Assembly: GCA_003220225.1 (NCBI GenBank)
Contig: QHRU01000136.1
Span: 1 to 48,091 of the forward strand
DNA length: 48,091 nt
Reading direction: 5' to 3'
DNA from: Candidatus Rokuibacteriota bacterium
GTDB lineage: Bacteria > Methylomirabilota > Methylomirabilia > Rokubacteriales > CSP1-6
The translations under genes were made by a program, and so were the position numbers. A model generated the notes under the pieces. It did no database searches. It saw only the letters and a program-made list of their open reading frames with translations, and was not told the origin of the DNA. Each line of letters starts with the position of its first letter. Within the stretch, counting starts at the first letter, position 1. This document shows positions 8,621 through 16,847 of the stretch, in pieces.

Positions 8621-9639
8621 CGACCCAGGGCCTTCAGCGCCAGCTCGAACCCGCGCCTGCCGTCGGCGCCCGTGCGCGAGAGCCACGTGTCCCAGGCGCC
8701 CCGCGCCAGCTTGCGGGCCTTCTCGATCTCCTCCTTGGGAGGATCGACGATGGTCATGCCGAGCTCGGGCAGGCGCTTGCGCGCCCGCTCGTCCGCCGCG
8801 ATCGCGTCGGCCCACTCCTTGTTCTCGAGATCGACAGCCTTCATCGAATCGAGCACGATCTGCTGGAGGTCGGTGGGCAGCGCGTCCCACGCCTTCTGGT
8901 TGACCACTAGCCATTCCATCGCGGCGCCAGCGAGGAACCAGTAGTCGAGGTACTTGGCCACCTCGTAGAACTTCATGGGCTCGGCATTGGTGGCGGAGGT
9001 CATGGCGCCGTCCACCGTCTTCTTCTCCAGCGCGGAATAAACCTCGCCGAAGGCCATGTTCACCGGCGCCGCGCCGAGGATGCGGGCGACGTTGGCGGAG
9101 TCGGTGCCGTACACACGCACCTTCTTGCCCTTCCAGTCGGCCACCGTGCCGATGGGGACGGTGGAGAAGATCTGCTGAGAGGGCCAGGCATGAATGGACA
9201 GGAGCCTGAGCCCCTTCTTTGCGAACATCTCCGCGTAGAACGGGCGGAGCTGCAGGGCCGCCTTGCGGTGCTCTTCCACGCTCCCGGTCATGAAGGGCAG
9301 CTCGAGCGGGCCAATCTCCAGGAGCACGTCGGTCAGGTACGATGCCAGAACGGTGCCGATCTCAGAGCGCCCGTCCAGGAGGGCGGGGAGCAGCTCGAAC
9401 GAGGGGTAGAGCGAGGAGGCGGGGTGGATGCGGATCTCCATCCGCCCGGCGGACTTCTCCTTCACCTTGGCCGCGAAGGCGGTGTAGTTAACCGTGTGGA
9501 AGTACGTCGGCGCTGCCACGGTGGGCAGGTTCCACACCACGGTCTTCTGCTGGGCGCGGGCCGGGGCCTGCCCGGCGAGCAGGCCCGCCGCCAGGGCCAA
9601 CGCCGCCGCGCCCGCCACGATCCACCGATACCGCTGCAT
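8617..9639 (-). CDS. dctP: TRAP transporter periplasmic binding protein, DctP type
   Basis: A 340-residue exported solute-binding protein. A clear signal peptide occupies residues 1-29 with a likely cut after 'APARA'. Family landmarks include 'EIRIHPASSLYPSFELLPALLDGRSEIG', 'LELPFMTGS', 'GKKVRVYGTDSANVARILGAAPVNMAFGEVYSALEKKTVDGAMT', with the conserved Arg that clamps a substrate carboxylate expected in 'KVRVYG'. GAGGAGG lies upstream of the ATG at 9639. First gene of the TRAP operon, overlapping dctQ by four bases. No catabolic gene is linked, so the ligand is unknown. Confidence 0.93.
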   Translation of the reverse strand: MQRYRWIVAGAAALALAAGLLAGQAPARAQQKTVVWNLPTVAAPTYFHTVNYTAFAAKVKEKSAGRMEIRIHPASSLYPSFELLPALLDGRSEIGTVLASYLTDVLLEIGPLELPFMTGSVEEHRKAALQLRPFYAEMFAKKGLRLLSIHAWPSQQIFSTVPIGTVADWKGKKVRVYGTDSANVARILGAAPVNMAFGEVYSALEKKTVDGAMTSATNAEPMKFYEVAKYLDYWFLAGAAMEWLVVNQKAWDALPTDLQQIVLDSMKAVDLENKEWADAIAADERARKRLPELGMTIVDPPKEEIEKARKLARGAWDTWLSRTGADGRRGFELALKALGR

Positions 9640-9749
9640 AAGCTCCTCCTCTCTCAGATGGGCTGCACCAAGCTCTCGACGACCGCGCCCACTATCGGTC
9701 CTGATCCAGACACAATCCCGGCTCGATGATAACTCTCCGACTCTTCCCC

Positions 9750-9887
9750 TTGCGCCTCGCCCCGCAGGAGCCGCAGCACCAGCTCCGTCTTCCGCGATGC
9801 GCTCCAGCGCTCCGGCAGCTCGTTCTGCTCCGCCGCCGGCGGATCACTACCAGGAGGAGTCGTTGCCTTCCGCCGCTTGTCCCGCAT
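9750..9887 (-). pseudogene. Transposase orfA remnant (N-terminal HTH part)
   Basis: About 46 codons from an ATG with a good AAGGAGG ribosome site. 'LPERWSASRKTELVLRLLRGE' resembles the start of IS3/IS481-type helix-turn-helix orfA proteins, which continue with a second helix region. Here the match stops at 'RGEAQ' and the frame runs into unrelated sequence ending at 9654. No orfB, no complete inverted repeats and no catalytic DDE domain are present. It abuts the duplicated LLM fragment, which may mark how that duplication arrived. Confidence 0.6.
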
Positions 9888-9952
9888 GCCCGGCCTCCTT
9901 AGCTGCCGTCATCGTAGTCGAGACGGTATCCAAAGAAACCGGGTCCGATTTA

Positions 9953-10318
9953 ATCTGATCGACCAGGGCAGCTCGCTCGCCGGCGAGCACCCGTCCGCCG
10001 TGGGTCGAAGCCGGCACACTCTGGCCAGGCCGAAGGACGCGCACGTCATTACGAAGCGTGACGGTCGGGGGCTCGGTGCGGCCGCGGACCTTGGAGAGGC
10101 GTGTCAGCTCGGCTCGGCCTGCCCGCAGCTCCTCTGGTGAGCGATTGATCGGGTGCCAAGCGGCCCCGAACTGGACGGTGCGGCGGAGCGCGGCCCTGCT
10201 GTGCCCCCCGACCCAGATCGGTGGGTACGGCTTCTGCAGCGGTTTGGGCTCGAAGACGAGTCCGCTGAACTGCGTGTACTTACCAGTAAACGACGGCTCC
10301 CGACTGGTCCAAAGCTCA
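9953..10318 (-). pseudogene. Duplicated internal fragment of an LLM-class oxidoreductase gene
   Basis: These 366 bases match 20648-21013 with three differences by my reading, so it is a very recent copy of the central to C-terminal part of the LLM oxidoreductase gene at 20.5 kb. It codes from 'LWTSREPSFTGKYTQ' to 'ERAALVDQI', without the N-terminal barrel strands or the natural C terminus. The reading frame remains open through the fragment but enters unrelated sequence on both sides, so no functional enzyme is expected. It lies next to the orfA remnant. Confidence 0.93.
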
Positions 10319-10601
10319 AGAAGAACGCTAGAGGTGACTTCTTCCGTTGCACTCGCTGTGGCGGCAAGCACTACTACTCCCCCGACAAAGGGGCGCTCCA
10401 GTGTTTCGGGGCTTCGAAGCCGGGCCACCGTTCTACCGATTGAAGAGAAAGTTGGCTCTCGCCAAATAGGAGGCGAAAGAGAACAGGCCGAGCGATAACC
10501 TGCCCGGCCCGTCACAAGCGGCGGCTGCTCGCGAAGTGTAGTGAAACAAGCGAACGATTAGCTCGCGGGTCGACCCCTCGGCGATGGAGATTTCTTGAGT
10601 G

Positions 10602-10811
10602 CTACAATGCCTTCGCCGCTTTCATCACGTCTCTCTTCGCCCTCAGCGCCAGACGCTCTGCTTTGTAGGACGATCCAGAATTATTCATCGTGTGAATCGC
10701 CGTGCGGCTCACCTTGACGGCGTGGCGGATCGCGTGGTCCATCCGCTTCTTCCACCGGGATACGTGCTTCCCAGCACCCGCCTTCGCGAATTTGACCATC
10801 AGTCCGTTCAT
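10602..10811 (-). CDS. Small basic protein, unknown
   Basis: A 69-residue Lys/Arg-rich protein ('KHVSRWKKRMDHAIRHAVKVSRTAIH'; 'ERLALRAKRDVMKAAKAL'). AGGAGGG lies seven bases before the ATG, a strong ribosome site that argues for a real gene. No cysteine motif or membrane segment is visible; helical, possibly nucleic-acid binding. It lies isolated in a decayed stretch. Function unknown. Confidence 0.5.
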   Translation of the reverse strand: MNGLMVKFAKAGAGKHVSRWKKRMDHAIRHAVKVSRTAIHTMNNSGSSYKAERLALRAKRDVMKAAKAL

Positions 10812-10917
10812 CGTTGTGCCCTCCTAACTTCAGCCTCTCACGGCAGGGACGGATCCCGGAAACAATTCGAGACGTAGGTGTCGTCGCCCTGCCAGGCGGA
10901 ACGTCCCCCGCGAAGCC

Positions 10918-11355
10918 TTACGATTTCCCACCCTTGATGAGTCTGCCGATGAGTCCGAGAATGACTCCCCCGACCACGACCGAGACCGCGAAGCCGATCA
11001 GGGCGAGCGGCTCGATCCAGTCGGCCGCGCGTCTGGCTGTCAAGAGTCCGCTCGGCGTCTGGAAACGCGCCAACGCCTCGGGTGCGAGCCGGCGCGATTC
11101 CCAGAGGACGTGCGCCGTGGCGAGCGTGCCGTGCCCGCACAGGGTAAGCTCCGTCACCGCCGTGAACCAGCGCAGATCGAACTCCGCACCTCGCGGCGCA
11201 ACGAATGCTGTTGCCGGAAGGTTCATTTCGCCGGCGACAGCTCGCATTCAGTCCGGCTCCCGAGACGCGTCGAGGAGATAGACCGCGGCCTGGTTGCCCG
11301 TGAAGGGTCGGTCGGTAAAGACGTCGACCTGAAAGACCGCGATCCCGTCGTTCAT
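10918..11355 (-). pseudogene. PhzF-family isomerase, broken by a stop and truncated
   Basis: The frame opens at ATG 11355 with the PhzF start 'VFQVDVFTDRPFTGNQAAVYLL', meets TGA at 11248-11250, and continues in the same frame with 'MRAVAGEMNLPATAFVAP', 'FDLRWFTAVTELTLCGHGTLATAHVLWE' and 'TPSGLLTARRAADWIE'. PhzF proteins have Trp where TGA stands (W-M-x-x-V-A-x-E-M-N), so the defect is a TGG to TGA change. After 'WIE' the homology ends and a hydrophobic tail 'LALIGFAVSVVVGGVILGLIGRL' follows, apparently from another gene. PhzF enzymes are two-domain epimerase/isomerases of about 280 residues; less than half is left. Confidence 0.82.
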
Positions 11356-11602
11356 AGGGCTAACGTGGCATCGCCGGAGAACAATAGACGCAGGATCGCG
11401 AGCGAGTCAACATTGCGATGTTTGGAGTCGGCTTCGTCGAGACGGCCGGCTCGAGGAGACGCAGGCCGCGATCTCCCAGCTCAACGGGCGCGAGCGCGAC
11501 GACCCACGGATCACGGTCGACGACCAAAACGGCGGTCGACGGCTCCCGTCGCCTATCGGACAGACATGGAAAGCTGTCGCGCAAAGAGCAATCGAATCCC
11601 AA

Positions 11603-11730
11603 TTTGGTGGCCCCAGCGGGATTCGAACCCGCGTCTCGGTCTTGAGAGGGCGAGCCCACGGATAGTGATTTCACCGACTTCGACGCCGGGTGCCACGGCC
11701 CGGTGCTACTCGAAACCGCGGCCTACGCCC
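11603..11730 (-). repeat. tRNA-Glu-like dispersed repeat, copy B
   Basis: Contains the complete minus-strand 3' tRNA half: CCTCTCAAG anticodon-loop remnant, GCGGG-TTCGAAT-CCCGC T-arm, TGGGGCC acceptor strand and ACCA. The inverted end is altered (CACCGACTT). The outer hairpin CCGGGTGCCACGGCCCGG is intact. It lies in a gene-free gap between the phzF remnant and the GIY-YIG gene. Confidence 0.88.
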
Positions 11731-11893
11731 TACAACGAGTGCGCCGACGGCGAGGACGCGGGCGACGCGCTTCATTTTGGTGCGTTCCGCGTGGTGCGTT
11801 CCGCGCTCGCATCATTCGGATCACCTCATCCGCCCGCAGCAGTAGCGACGGTGGGATCGTCAACCCGGGCCAGGGGTGCACGCGTCGGATCAG

Positions 11894-12172
11894 TCACACC
11901 CCCCCGAGCCTCCGCTTCCTCGCTCTGGACATCTTCTTCACTTCGATTTCGCGGCGACTCGCTGACGACCGGTCTCGGTATGGTTCGGCGTAGACTAATC
12001 TAACCGGAAGGCGGCCACGGGTGTATCTTGAGGCGCAACCGCGATTATGCATCGAGAGCCGCCGATCAATCGAGTTCGTGATGCCGGTGTAGAAGGTCCC
12101 GTCAGCGCACTCGAGTACGTAGCAGAACCAACGGTCCTTCCCTCGCACGAGGTCACCCTTTGGAGCCTTCAC
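11894..12172 (-). CDS. GIY-YIG domain protein (UPF0213/YhbQ-like)
   Basis: A 92-residue single-domain GIY-YIG protein. The motif appears as 'CYVLECADGTFYTGIT' with the conserved 'R' in 'SIDRRLSMHNRG' and 'ASRYTRGRLPVRLVYAE', then Glu in 'RREIEVKKMSRARKRRL'. GIY-YIG domains are Mg-dependent nucleases; single-domain bacterial members of this size are of uncertain role, with DNA repair suggested for some. It follows the small conserved gene at 12169-12345 and overlaps its stop by four bases (12169-12172), so the two may be co-transcribed. Confidence 0.88.
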   Translation of the reverse strand: MKAPKGDLVRGKDRWFCYVLECADGTFYTGITNSIDRRLSMHNRGCASRYTRGRLPVRLVYAEPYRDRSSASRREIEVKKMSRARKRRLGGV

Positions 12173-12345
12173 TTCTTGCGGTAGATGTTCAACCCGACTT
12201 TTTCCTCCCGATCGGGGACCGAGACACTCCCTTCGGTCGAAGCAATGATGATGGTCTTGCCCGAAGAGGACGGCACAAATTCCTTCGACAAATCCACCTT
12301 GATCGTAAGGATGTTCCCGTCGACGGTCATCTGTACGTTCTTCAT
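12169..12345 (-). CDS. Small conserved protein of unknown function
   Basis: A 58-residue soluble protein with alternating strands: 'MTVDGNILTIKVDLSKEF', 'SSGKTIIIASTEGSVSVP' and 'KVGLNIYRKK'. Short proteins with the 'GKTIIIA(S/T)TEG' phrase are, to my recollection, widespread hypotheticals in soil bacteria. ATG at 12345 is chosen because it follows GGGAG with eight bases spacing; an in-frame start at 12390 lies across the hairpin. Its leader carries the perfect 25-base hairpin at 12356-12380, which includes that ribosome site. It overlaps the downstream GIY-YIG gene. Confidence 0.75.
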   Translation of the reverse strand: MKNVQMTVDGNILTIKVDLSKEFVPSSSGKTIIIASTEGSVSVPDREEKVGLNIYRKK

Positions 12346-12355
12346 AAGAAGATCT

Positions 12356-12380
12356 CCCGCGGGAGAATATCTCCCGCGGG
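12356..12380 (-). promoter_or_regulatory. Perfect 11-bp hairpin overlapping a ribosome site
   Basis: On the minus strand CCCGCGGGAGA and TCTCCCGCGGG flank a three-base loop TAT, giving a perfect 11-bp stem whose 3' edge meets the GGGAG ribosome site of the gene starting at 12345. Each arm also lies in a near-palindrome TCTCCCGCGGGAGA (12353-12366). It could act as an RNA element that hides the ribosome site or as a dyad operator. Confidence 0.6.
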
Positions 12381-12390
12381 CGCCGGTCAA

Positions 12391-13456
12391 GTTTCTGTGG
12401 GAGCAGCTCAGCTCGCCGACGTGTTCACGTGGATCACGCCAAGGACAACAAGGTGATGGTGCCGTCCTGGTTTTCGATGATCCGCTGATATCGGGGGGCG
12501 ATCCACGCTCCCTTCGGAGACCGAACGTACCACTGCGCTGTCCCGTCGGTGCCGAGTCACCCGGCCGTAATCGCCTGGTGCGAACGTCGCCCTATCCGGA
12601 CGGGACTCGTCATTGTTGCGTCGGCTCAGCCTCGCACTCATCGCGTGACGGCTTCACACGGCGCACGCCAAAGCCGCACACTTAGCGCAGAACTTCTGGT
12701 CGGCCAGCTTCTCGTGCTGGCACCGGGGACACTTCACGCCCAAGCCTCCAGGCAGCCGGACCGGGAAAGGTCGGAAGTGCGCCGAGATTAGCCCGCCCGA
12801 GGAGAGAGGTCAACCACCTTGACAACCTCTAGGTGGGCGCAGATGATCTCGTCACCGCCTTGACCGTCGGCCCCGCGCGGAGCCTGAATGGCCCTGGATC
12901 AGCTTTCGGGCCTCTTTTCCCCCAGGGTTCGCCTATGCGGTCGGCCGCTCTGCCTCCTCAGCCCCATCCTTCTGCTTTTGCTCCTTCAAACCACATGCGC
13001 GGAGGCCACCGGGATTCCCGCGTTCAACTTGACTGCGGTGTGGCCCGATGCCGAGGACGACGACGGCGAAAATGTAGCCCGGTCTGACGGGGCCGCTCCG
13101 ATTGCAGGAGGTCGCGCCGATCCCGTGCTGGTCGGGTCGCGCGAGGTAGCGTCGTGATTCAGCATGAGATCGTGCTTGTTCCCAAAGGTGTCTAGCCTCG
13201 CGCCCAGGAGTCTCCGCGGCCCGCCCGGCAGAGAGTGGCGAGTAGTGACGAACCCTACGATCTCACTTGCCTCAATCTCGCCTCGATTTGCGGGAGGCTC
13301 CTGTCTTCCGCACAAGCAGAGATCTCAGCCTGGATCCACGAGGGCCGCCGGCTCTCCTCAGGCGCCCTCTAAACGGCTTCACCAAGAGGTGACGGCGTGT
13401 CTCCGTGAAGGTCCGCTAGGCTGCCCAATGCTCCTATCGTCACGAAGGAGGGCCGT
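12391..13456. other. Gene-poor stretch
   Basis: Apart from the zinc-ribbon fragment at 12654-12737, I see no convincing gene, RNA or repeat here. Short frames on both strands lack ribosome sites or recognisable motifs. A hydrophobic run ('CLLSPILLLLLLQTTC') in a plus-strand frame starting at 12888 was considered and not accepted. Confidence 0.5.
12654..12737 (-). pseudogene. Zinc-ribbon fragment (cyclase/AAA-regulator N-terminus type)
   Basis: A 27-codon frame from GTG at 12737 reads CPRC ... CAKC, i.e. the phrase 'KCPRCQHEKLADQKFCAKC', which resembles the N-terminal double-CxxC ribbon of large adenylate-cyclase/AAA regulators of soil bacteria. GGAGG lies seven bases upstream. It ends at once after the ribbon, so it is either the cut-off start of such a gene or a tiny ribbon protein; I favour a remnant. 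Confidence 0.5.
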
Positions 13457-15004
13457 ATGAAGCTGTGGCGCATTACTCTTGTTCTAGCTATCGCAATATC
13501 GGCCGCCGATCTCGTTAGCGCTGCTCCCGACGGCAAGATCGTTATTGCCCAAGGGACCGATCCAAGCACTCTCGATATGACGAACCACCAAGAGACACCG
13601 GCGGCGAACGTCGGCGCTCAAATCTTCGAGACGCTCGTCGAGCGAAATGAAACCCTCCAGCCTGTCCCAGGCTTGGCCGCGGAGCTGCCGAGAGCCATCT
13701 CTCCGACCCTATGGGAGATCAGGCTTCGGAAGGGCATCAAGTTCCACAACGGAGAGGACTTCAAGGCGGAGTCGGTAAAGTTCAGCATCGAGCGCCTCAT
13801 TAATCCCGCAAACAAGCTCCGCGGCGCGCCGCGTCCAAACGTGCTGGACCGAGTGGAAATTCTGGACTCCTACACCGTTCGGGTCCATACAACGCAGCCG
13901 GTGCCGACATTCGTCAAATCCCTAACCCTGGGTGGGTATTCGATGTACCCGCCGAGAGCCTATGCGGACAAGGACACGGCCTATATCTCAAGGAATCCGA
14001 TTGGCACCGGCCCGTACAAGTTCGTCCGATGGTCCAAGGACGAGGAGATTGTGCTCGAGGCGAACGATAATTATTGGCGAGGCGCTCCGAGGATCAAAGA
14101 CGTCGTCTTCCGACCGATTCCCGACGATTCCGTCCGGATCGCGGCGCTCCAGAAGGGCGAGATTCACCTCGGTGTGAATATCCCGCCTCACCTCGCGGGA
14201 GTCATCGCGAGTCATCCGAGACTCTTCCTCTCTACCGCTCCCAGCATACGGACGATTCAGTTGATGTTCTATACGCACCAGTTCGACGCCGAACATCGCC
14301 TTGTTGGTGTTTACGCTGGCCCAACAGCAGACAAGCGGGTGCGTCAGGCGATCGTCGCAGCGATCGACGCGGACGAGCTCATCACGAGGGTGCTCGACGG
14401 CAAGGCGAAGCGGGTCGCCACCTTGCTCACCAGCCTGCACTTCGGCTTCGACCCTTCCCTCGTCCCGTCGAAGCATGACCTGTCGCGTGCCAAGCGCCTG
14501 ATCGCCGAAGCCGGCTTCCCGAATGGCATCGAGATCACGCTCAACAGCCCCCAGGGCCGTTATGTTCGCGACAAGGAAGTAGCGGAAGCCGTAGCTGGCC
14601 AGCTTGCAAAGGCCGGCATCAAGACATCGGTTCGAACCTACGACTTCGTGACGTTCGTAAACAACCTCACATATCTCCACAAGGCCGGACCGGTGTTCCT
14701 CCTCGGATGGGGATACCCGACTGCGGACGCTGATGGTATCTATCGTCCTCTTTTCCGTTCGGGAAGCCTGTTTGCGAACTACTACAACCCCGAGTTTGAT
14801 CGGCTGGTAGACGAAGCACGTATCACCATGGACGAGGGGAAGCGTCTCGACCTCTACCATCGCCTCAACAAAATATGGCTAGAAGACGCGGTCGCGGCCC
14901 CCCTCTATCAGCAGATAGATCTGTATGGCCTAAATAAACGGCTAGTCTGGCAAGCGCGGAGCGACGAGCTTATCCGCGCCTACGATATGGCGTTGAAGCC
15001 GTGA
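13457..15004 (+). CDS. Peptide/nickel-type ABC transporter substrate-binding protein
   Basis: A 515-residue exported binding protein of SBP family 5 (DppA/OppA-like). Signal peptide at residues 1-22 ('VLAIAISAADLVSAA'). Landmarks are 'GTDPSTLDMTNHQETPAANVGAQIFETLVERN', 'WEIRLRKGIKFHNGEDFKAESVKFSIERL', 'NPIGTGPYKFVRWSKDEEIVLEANDNYWRG', and 'LNKIWLEDAVAAPLYQQ' near the C terminus. GGAGGGCCGT precedes the ATG. Length is normal for the family. It is an orphan: no dppB/C/D/F permease or ATPase genes are adjacent and the next plus-strand frame is a broken secreted protein. Ligand unknown. Confidence 0.93.
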   Translation: MKLWRITLVLAIAISAADLVSAAPDGKIVIAQGTDPSTLDMTNHQETPAANVGAQIFETLVERNETLQPVPGLAAELPRAISPTLWEIRLRKGIKFHNGEDFKAESVKFSIERLINPANKLRGAPRPNVLDRVEILDSYTVRVHTTQPVPTFVKSLTLGGYSMYPPRAYADKDTAYISRNPIGTGPYKFVRWSKDEEIVLEANDNYWRGAPRIKDVVFRPIPDDSVRIAALQKGEIHLGVNIPPHLAGVIASHPRLFLSTAPSIRTIQLMFYTHQFDAEHRLVGVYAGPTADKRVRQAIVAAIDADELITRVLDGKAKRVATLLTSLHFGFDPSLVPSKHDLSRAKRLIAEAGFPNGIEITLNSPQGRYVRDKEVAEAVAGQLAKAGIKTSVRTYDFVTFVNNLTYLHKAGPVFLLGWGYPTADADGIYRPLFRSGSLFANYYNPEFDRLVDEARITMDEGKRLDLYHRLNKIWLEDAVAAPLYQQIDLYGLNKRLVWQARSDELIRAYDMALKP

Positions 15005-15204
15005 GTAAAAGTCGGGCCGAGGTGTCCGACACTACAGCGATCCAGGAGCGCTCAAGATGTTAAGCGGCCCGTGAAGTACGAGGTCGCCTCCCCGCCGTCG
15101 GTTGAATCCCTACCGCGCTCGGCAAACAGACATCGAGCAATCAGTCTGGTCGAATCCCGAACGCAGGCCGAGGATCATCGGCATCAAAAGGGGAAGGGGA
15201 AAGC

Positions 15205-15381
15205 ATGATAAGGACTACTCGCCGTGGGTTCGCCACCGTGTTTGCACTATCACTGGTCGGAGGGCTGGTCCTGCTCGCTCCGGCTCAGAGCTTGGCTCAA
15301 GAGAAGCATAAGCTCGCCTGGTCGGCAAGGCCTGAGAACACGAAGTTCACCTGGCCTCGGCGCCCGTGCTCTCTTAGCTGA
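15205..15381 (+). pseudogene. Signal peptide of a broken secreted-protein gene
   Basis: A 58-codon frame with AAGGGGAAAGC before the ATG encodes a good Sec signal ('TVFALSLVGGLVLLAPAQSLAQ') and then only about 20 residues of mature protein before losing sense near 'ENTKFTW'. It looks like the 5' end of a gene interrupted roughly 100 bases before repeat copy C. The identity of the lost protein is unknown. Confidence 0.5.
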
Positions 15382-15476
15382 GGGTGCACATAGTCGACGA
15401 CGATCATGTAAGGAATTGGGAGGGTCCGTGCCACGGCGATTCGTACATCGTAGGTCTCTATCTCCGACTGTCGGTC

Positions 15477-15615
15477 AAGTTGGTGGCCCCAGCGGGATTC
15501 GAACCCGCGTCTCGGTCTTGAGAGGGCGAGCCCATGGGTAGTGATTTCACCAACTTCAGCGCCGGGTGCCACGAGTCGGTGCCACTCGAGACGCAATTTG
15601 CTCCGAGGATGCCGC
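15477..15615 (-). repeat. tRNA-Glu-like dispersed repeat, copy C
   Basis: One of the best copies. AAGTTGGTG (15478-15486) and CACCAACTT (15549-15557) form a perfect 9-bp inverted repeat around the minus-strand tRNA 3' half with CTCTCAAG, TTCGAAT T-loop, GGGGCC and ACCA. The outer hairpin is degenerate here (CCGGGTGCCACGAGTCGG). It ends in GAGGATGCCGCCCTC next to a tiny basic gene. Confidence 0.9.
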
Positions 15616-15618
15616 CCT

Positions 15619-15717
15619 CTAACGAAGACACCCGGCGGCGCGAAGGCGACGCTTCTTCTGCTTCTTCTTGAAGGCGGCGCGTTTCCGCGCGGTCTTCCTG
15701 CGTTTCTTCTCGCGCAT
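15619..15717 (-). CDS. Tiny highly basic peptide
   Basis: A 32-residue frame of which 18 residues are Lys or Arg ('REKKRRKTARKRAAFKKKQK'). AGGGAG lies eight bases before the ATG. It resembles ribosomal-protein-like or nucleic-acid-binding tails, but may be a fragment. It ends at the border of repeat copy C. No function can be assigned. Confidence 0.4.
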   Translation of the reverse strand: MREKKRRKTARKRAAFKKKQKKRRLRAAGCLR

Positions 15718-15757
15718 GGAGCAATCTCCCTGAGGACAACTGCCAGGAAGGGCAGAG

Positions 15758-16066
15758 TTACTTTGTCGTCAGTGCGCTATTCGTCTGCGACGCACCAGCG
15801 ATGTGCCAGCCAGCAGGTGCGCTTACAACCATCTGGCCAAACGGAAACGTAGGTATCACCACTTGATCGGGCTCCAACGCTATACGGGGAGGCTCTGCGA
15901 GGAACGCAACAATTTCGTTGGTCGTCTTCTCCGAGACTCGGTTGAGTCGCTGAATACTTGGAGAGAAGGCCGTGCGTACGTCCGAGGGCGTTGGGAAGAA
16001 GTACGCCCACACCATGATCAGTACCGCCACGAAGCCCCAATCAATCTTCTCGCCCCGAAGTTTCAT
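15758..16066 (-). CDS. Small single-span membrane protein, unknown
   Basis: A 102-residue protein starting at 'MKLRGEKIDWG' with one N-terminal membrane anchor ('GFVAVLIMVWAYFFP') and a soluble tail with 'VVIPTFPFGQMVVSAPAGWHIAG'. An upstream in-frame start at 16087 is possible. No family recognised. It lies among remnants, but composition and the anchor-plus-beta layout suggest a real gene. Confidence 0.5.
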   Translation of the reverse strand: MKLRGEKIDWGFVAVLIMVWAYFFPTPSDVRTAFSPSIQRLNRVSEKTTNEIVAFLAEPPRIALEPDQVVIPTFPFGQMVVSAPAGWHIAGASQTNSALTTK

Positions 16067-16170
16067 CGCCCCGATACTAACACGCAACGACTCACATTAG
16101 CGTTTGGATCTATGCCGTCGTTGTCTTCGGGGAATCGAATTCCGGTCGAGGACGCAACGACTCGTGTCCC

Positions 16171-16331
16171 GCTCATCATCGACCGGAGCAAGAGCCAAAC
16201 GGGAGCCGCTGACTTCAACAGCTACATCACCAGGCAGCTTCAAGGGACTGGGCCCGCGCGTGCCGCTCGACGTGTATCATCACCGGTCAATGGAGAACTT
16301 GGGTTTGCAGGCGACAGACCTCTTCGCCTGA
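16171..16331 (+). pseudogene. DUF3800 protein remnant
   Basis: The C-terminal signature of DUF3800 proteins is split over two frames: 'LIIDRSKSQTGAADFNSYITRQLQ' and then, after a frameshift near 16245, 'VPLDVYHHRSMENLGLQATDLFA'. A TGA at 16329-16331 stands where the family normally has Trp (DLFAWG). The N-terminal half, including the first acidic motif of this RNase H-like family, is absent. DUF3800 genes are frequent passengers of genomic islands. Confidence 0.7.
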
Positions 16332-16342
16332 GGAACCTTTGG

Positions 16343-16402
16343 TCTGCTCCCCAATCTTTTGCTCACTGCGAGGAGCTTAGGGTAACTTCTGCCCGGTACT
16401 CG
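16343..16402. repeat. Second dispersed repeat, copy 1
   Basis: About 60 bases starting TGCTCCCCAATCTTTTGCTC and ending GCCCGGTACTCGG recur in diverged form at 45910-45969. I estimate about 80% identity by eye. Both copies sit at the end of a gene remnant (DUF3800 here, RidA-like there), so this may be the end of a lost mobile element. Confidence 0.6.
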
Positions 16403-16616
16403 GCCGGGCTGCGCATGCCGAGCGACCTTGCAACCAATGGCCTGAGACCCCGTCGATCCTGAGTGGCTTTTCGGCTCCCCCGCCTCGGGCCGTGAGCCTA
16501 GCCCTCCTGTCGGAGAGGCGACTATGACGACGAAGGAAAGAGCGAACGAACGGTGTAGCCGTTCCATGCGGGTTCGGTGGCATCGCCGCTCGGCGTACTC
16601 TTCTGACGGAGAACAA

Positions 16617-16751
16617 TTTGGTGGCCCCAGCGGGATTCGAACCCGCGTCTCGGTCTTGAGAGGGCGAGCCCATGGGTAGTGGTTTCACCAACTTCCACGC
16701 CGGGTGCCACGACCCGGTGCCACTCGAGACCGCGATCTGTCCCGAGGATGC
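16617..16751 (-). repeat. tRNA-Glu-like dispersed repeat, copy D
   Basis: Full-length copy. Minus-strand tRNA half identical in the T-arm and acceptor to copies B, C and F; short inverted ends TTGGTG/CACCAA; intact outer hairpin CCGGGTGCCACGACCCGG; tail ending CGAGGATGCG. It lies between the DUF3800 and MFS remnants. Confidence 0.9.
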
Positions 16752-16847
16752 GCGGCTGGCGCCATCGGCTACGGGAGTTGGCCGGGATCGAGTAACCCTC
16801 GAACTCACCGGGTGCGGAGACCTGTCATGGGTAGCTTTTCCGGGGCC

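Noticed and set aside
12888-13157. Small lipoprotein-like frame with a poly-Leu segment and Cys
   Set aside because: No recognisable mature domain and only a marginal ribosome site; composition resembles random GC-rich sequence.
11248-16331. TGA read as tryptophan (two TGA codons at conserved Trp positions in phzF and DUF3800)
   Set aside because: Intact genes here use TGA as a true stop in GTGA/ATGA overlaps, and both affected genes show additional damage, so ordinary nonsense mutation is sufficient.
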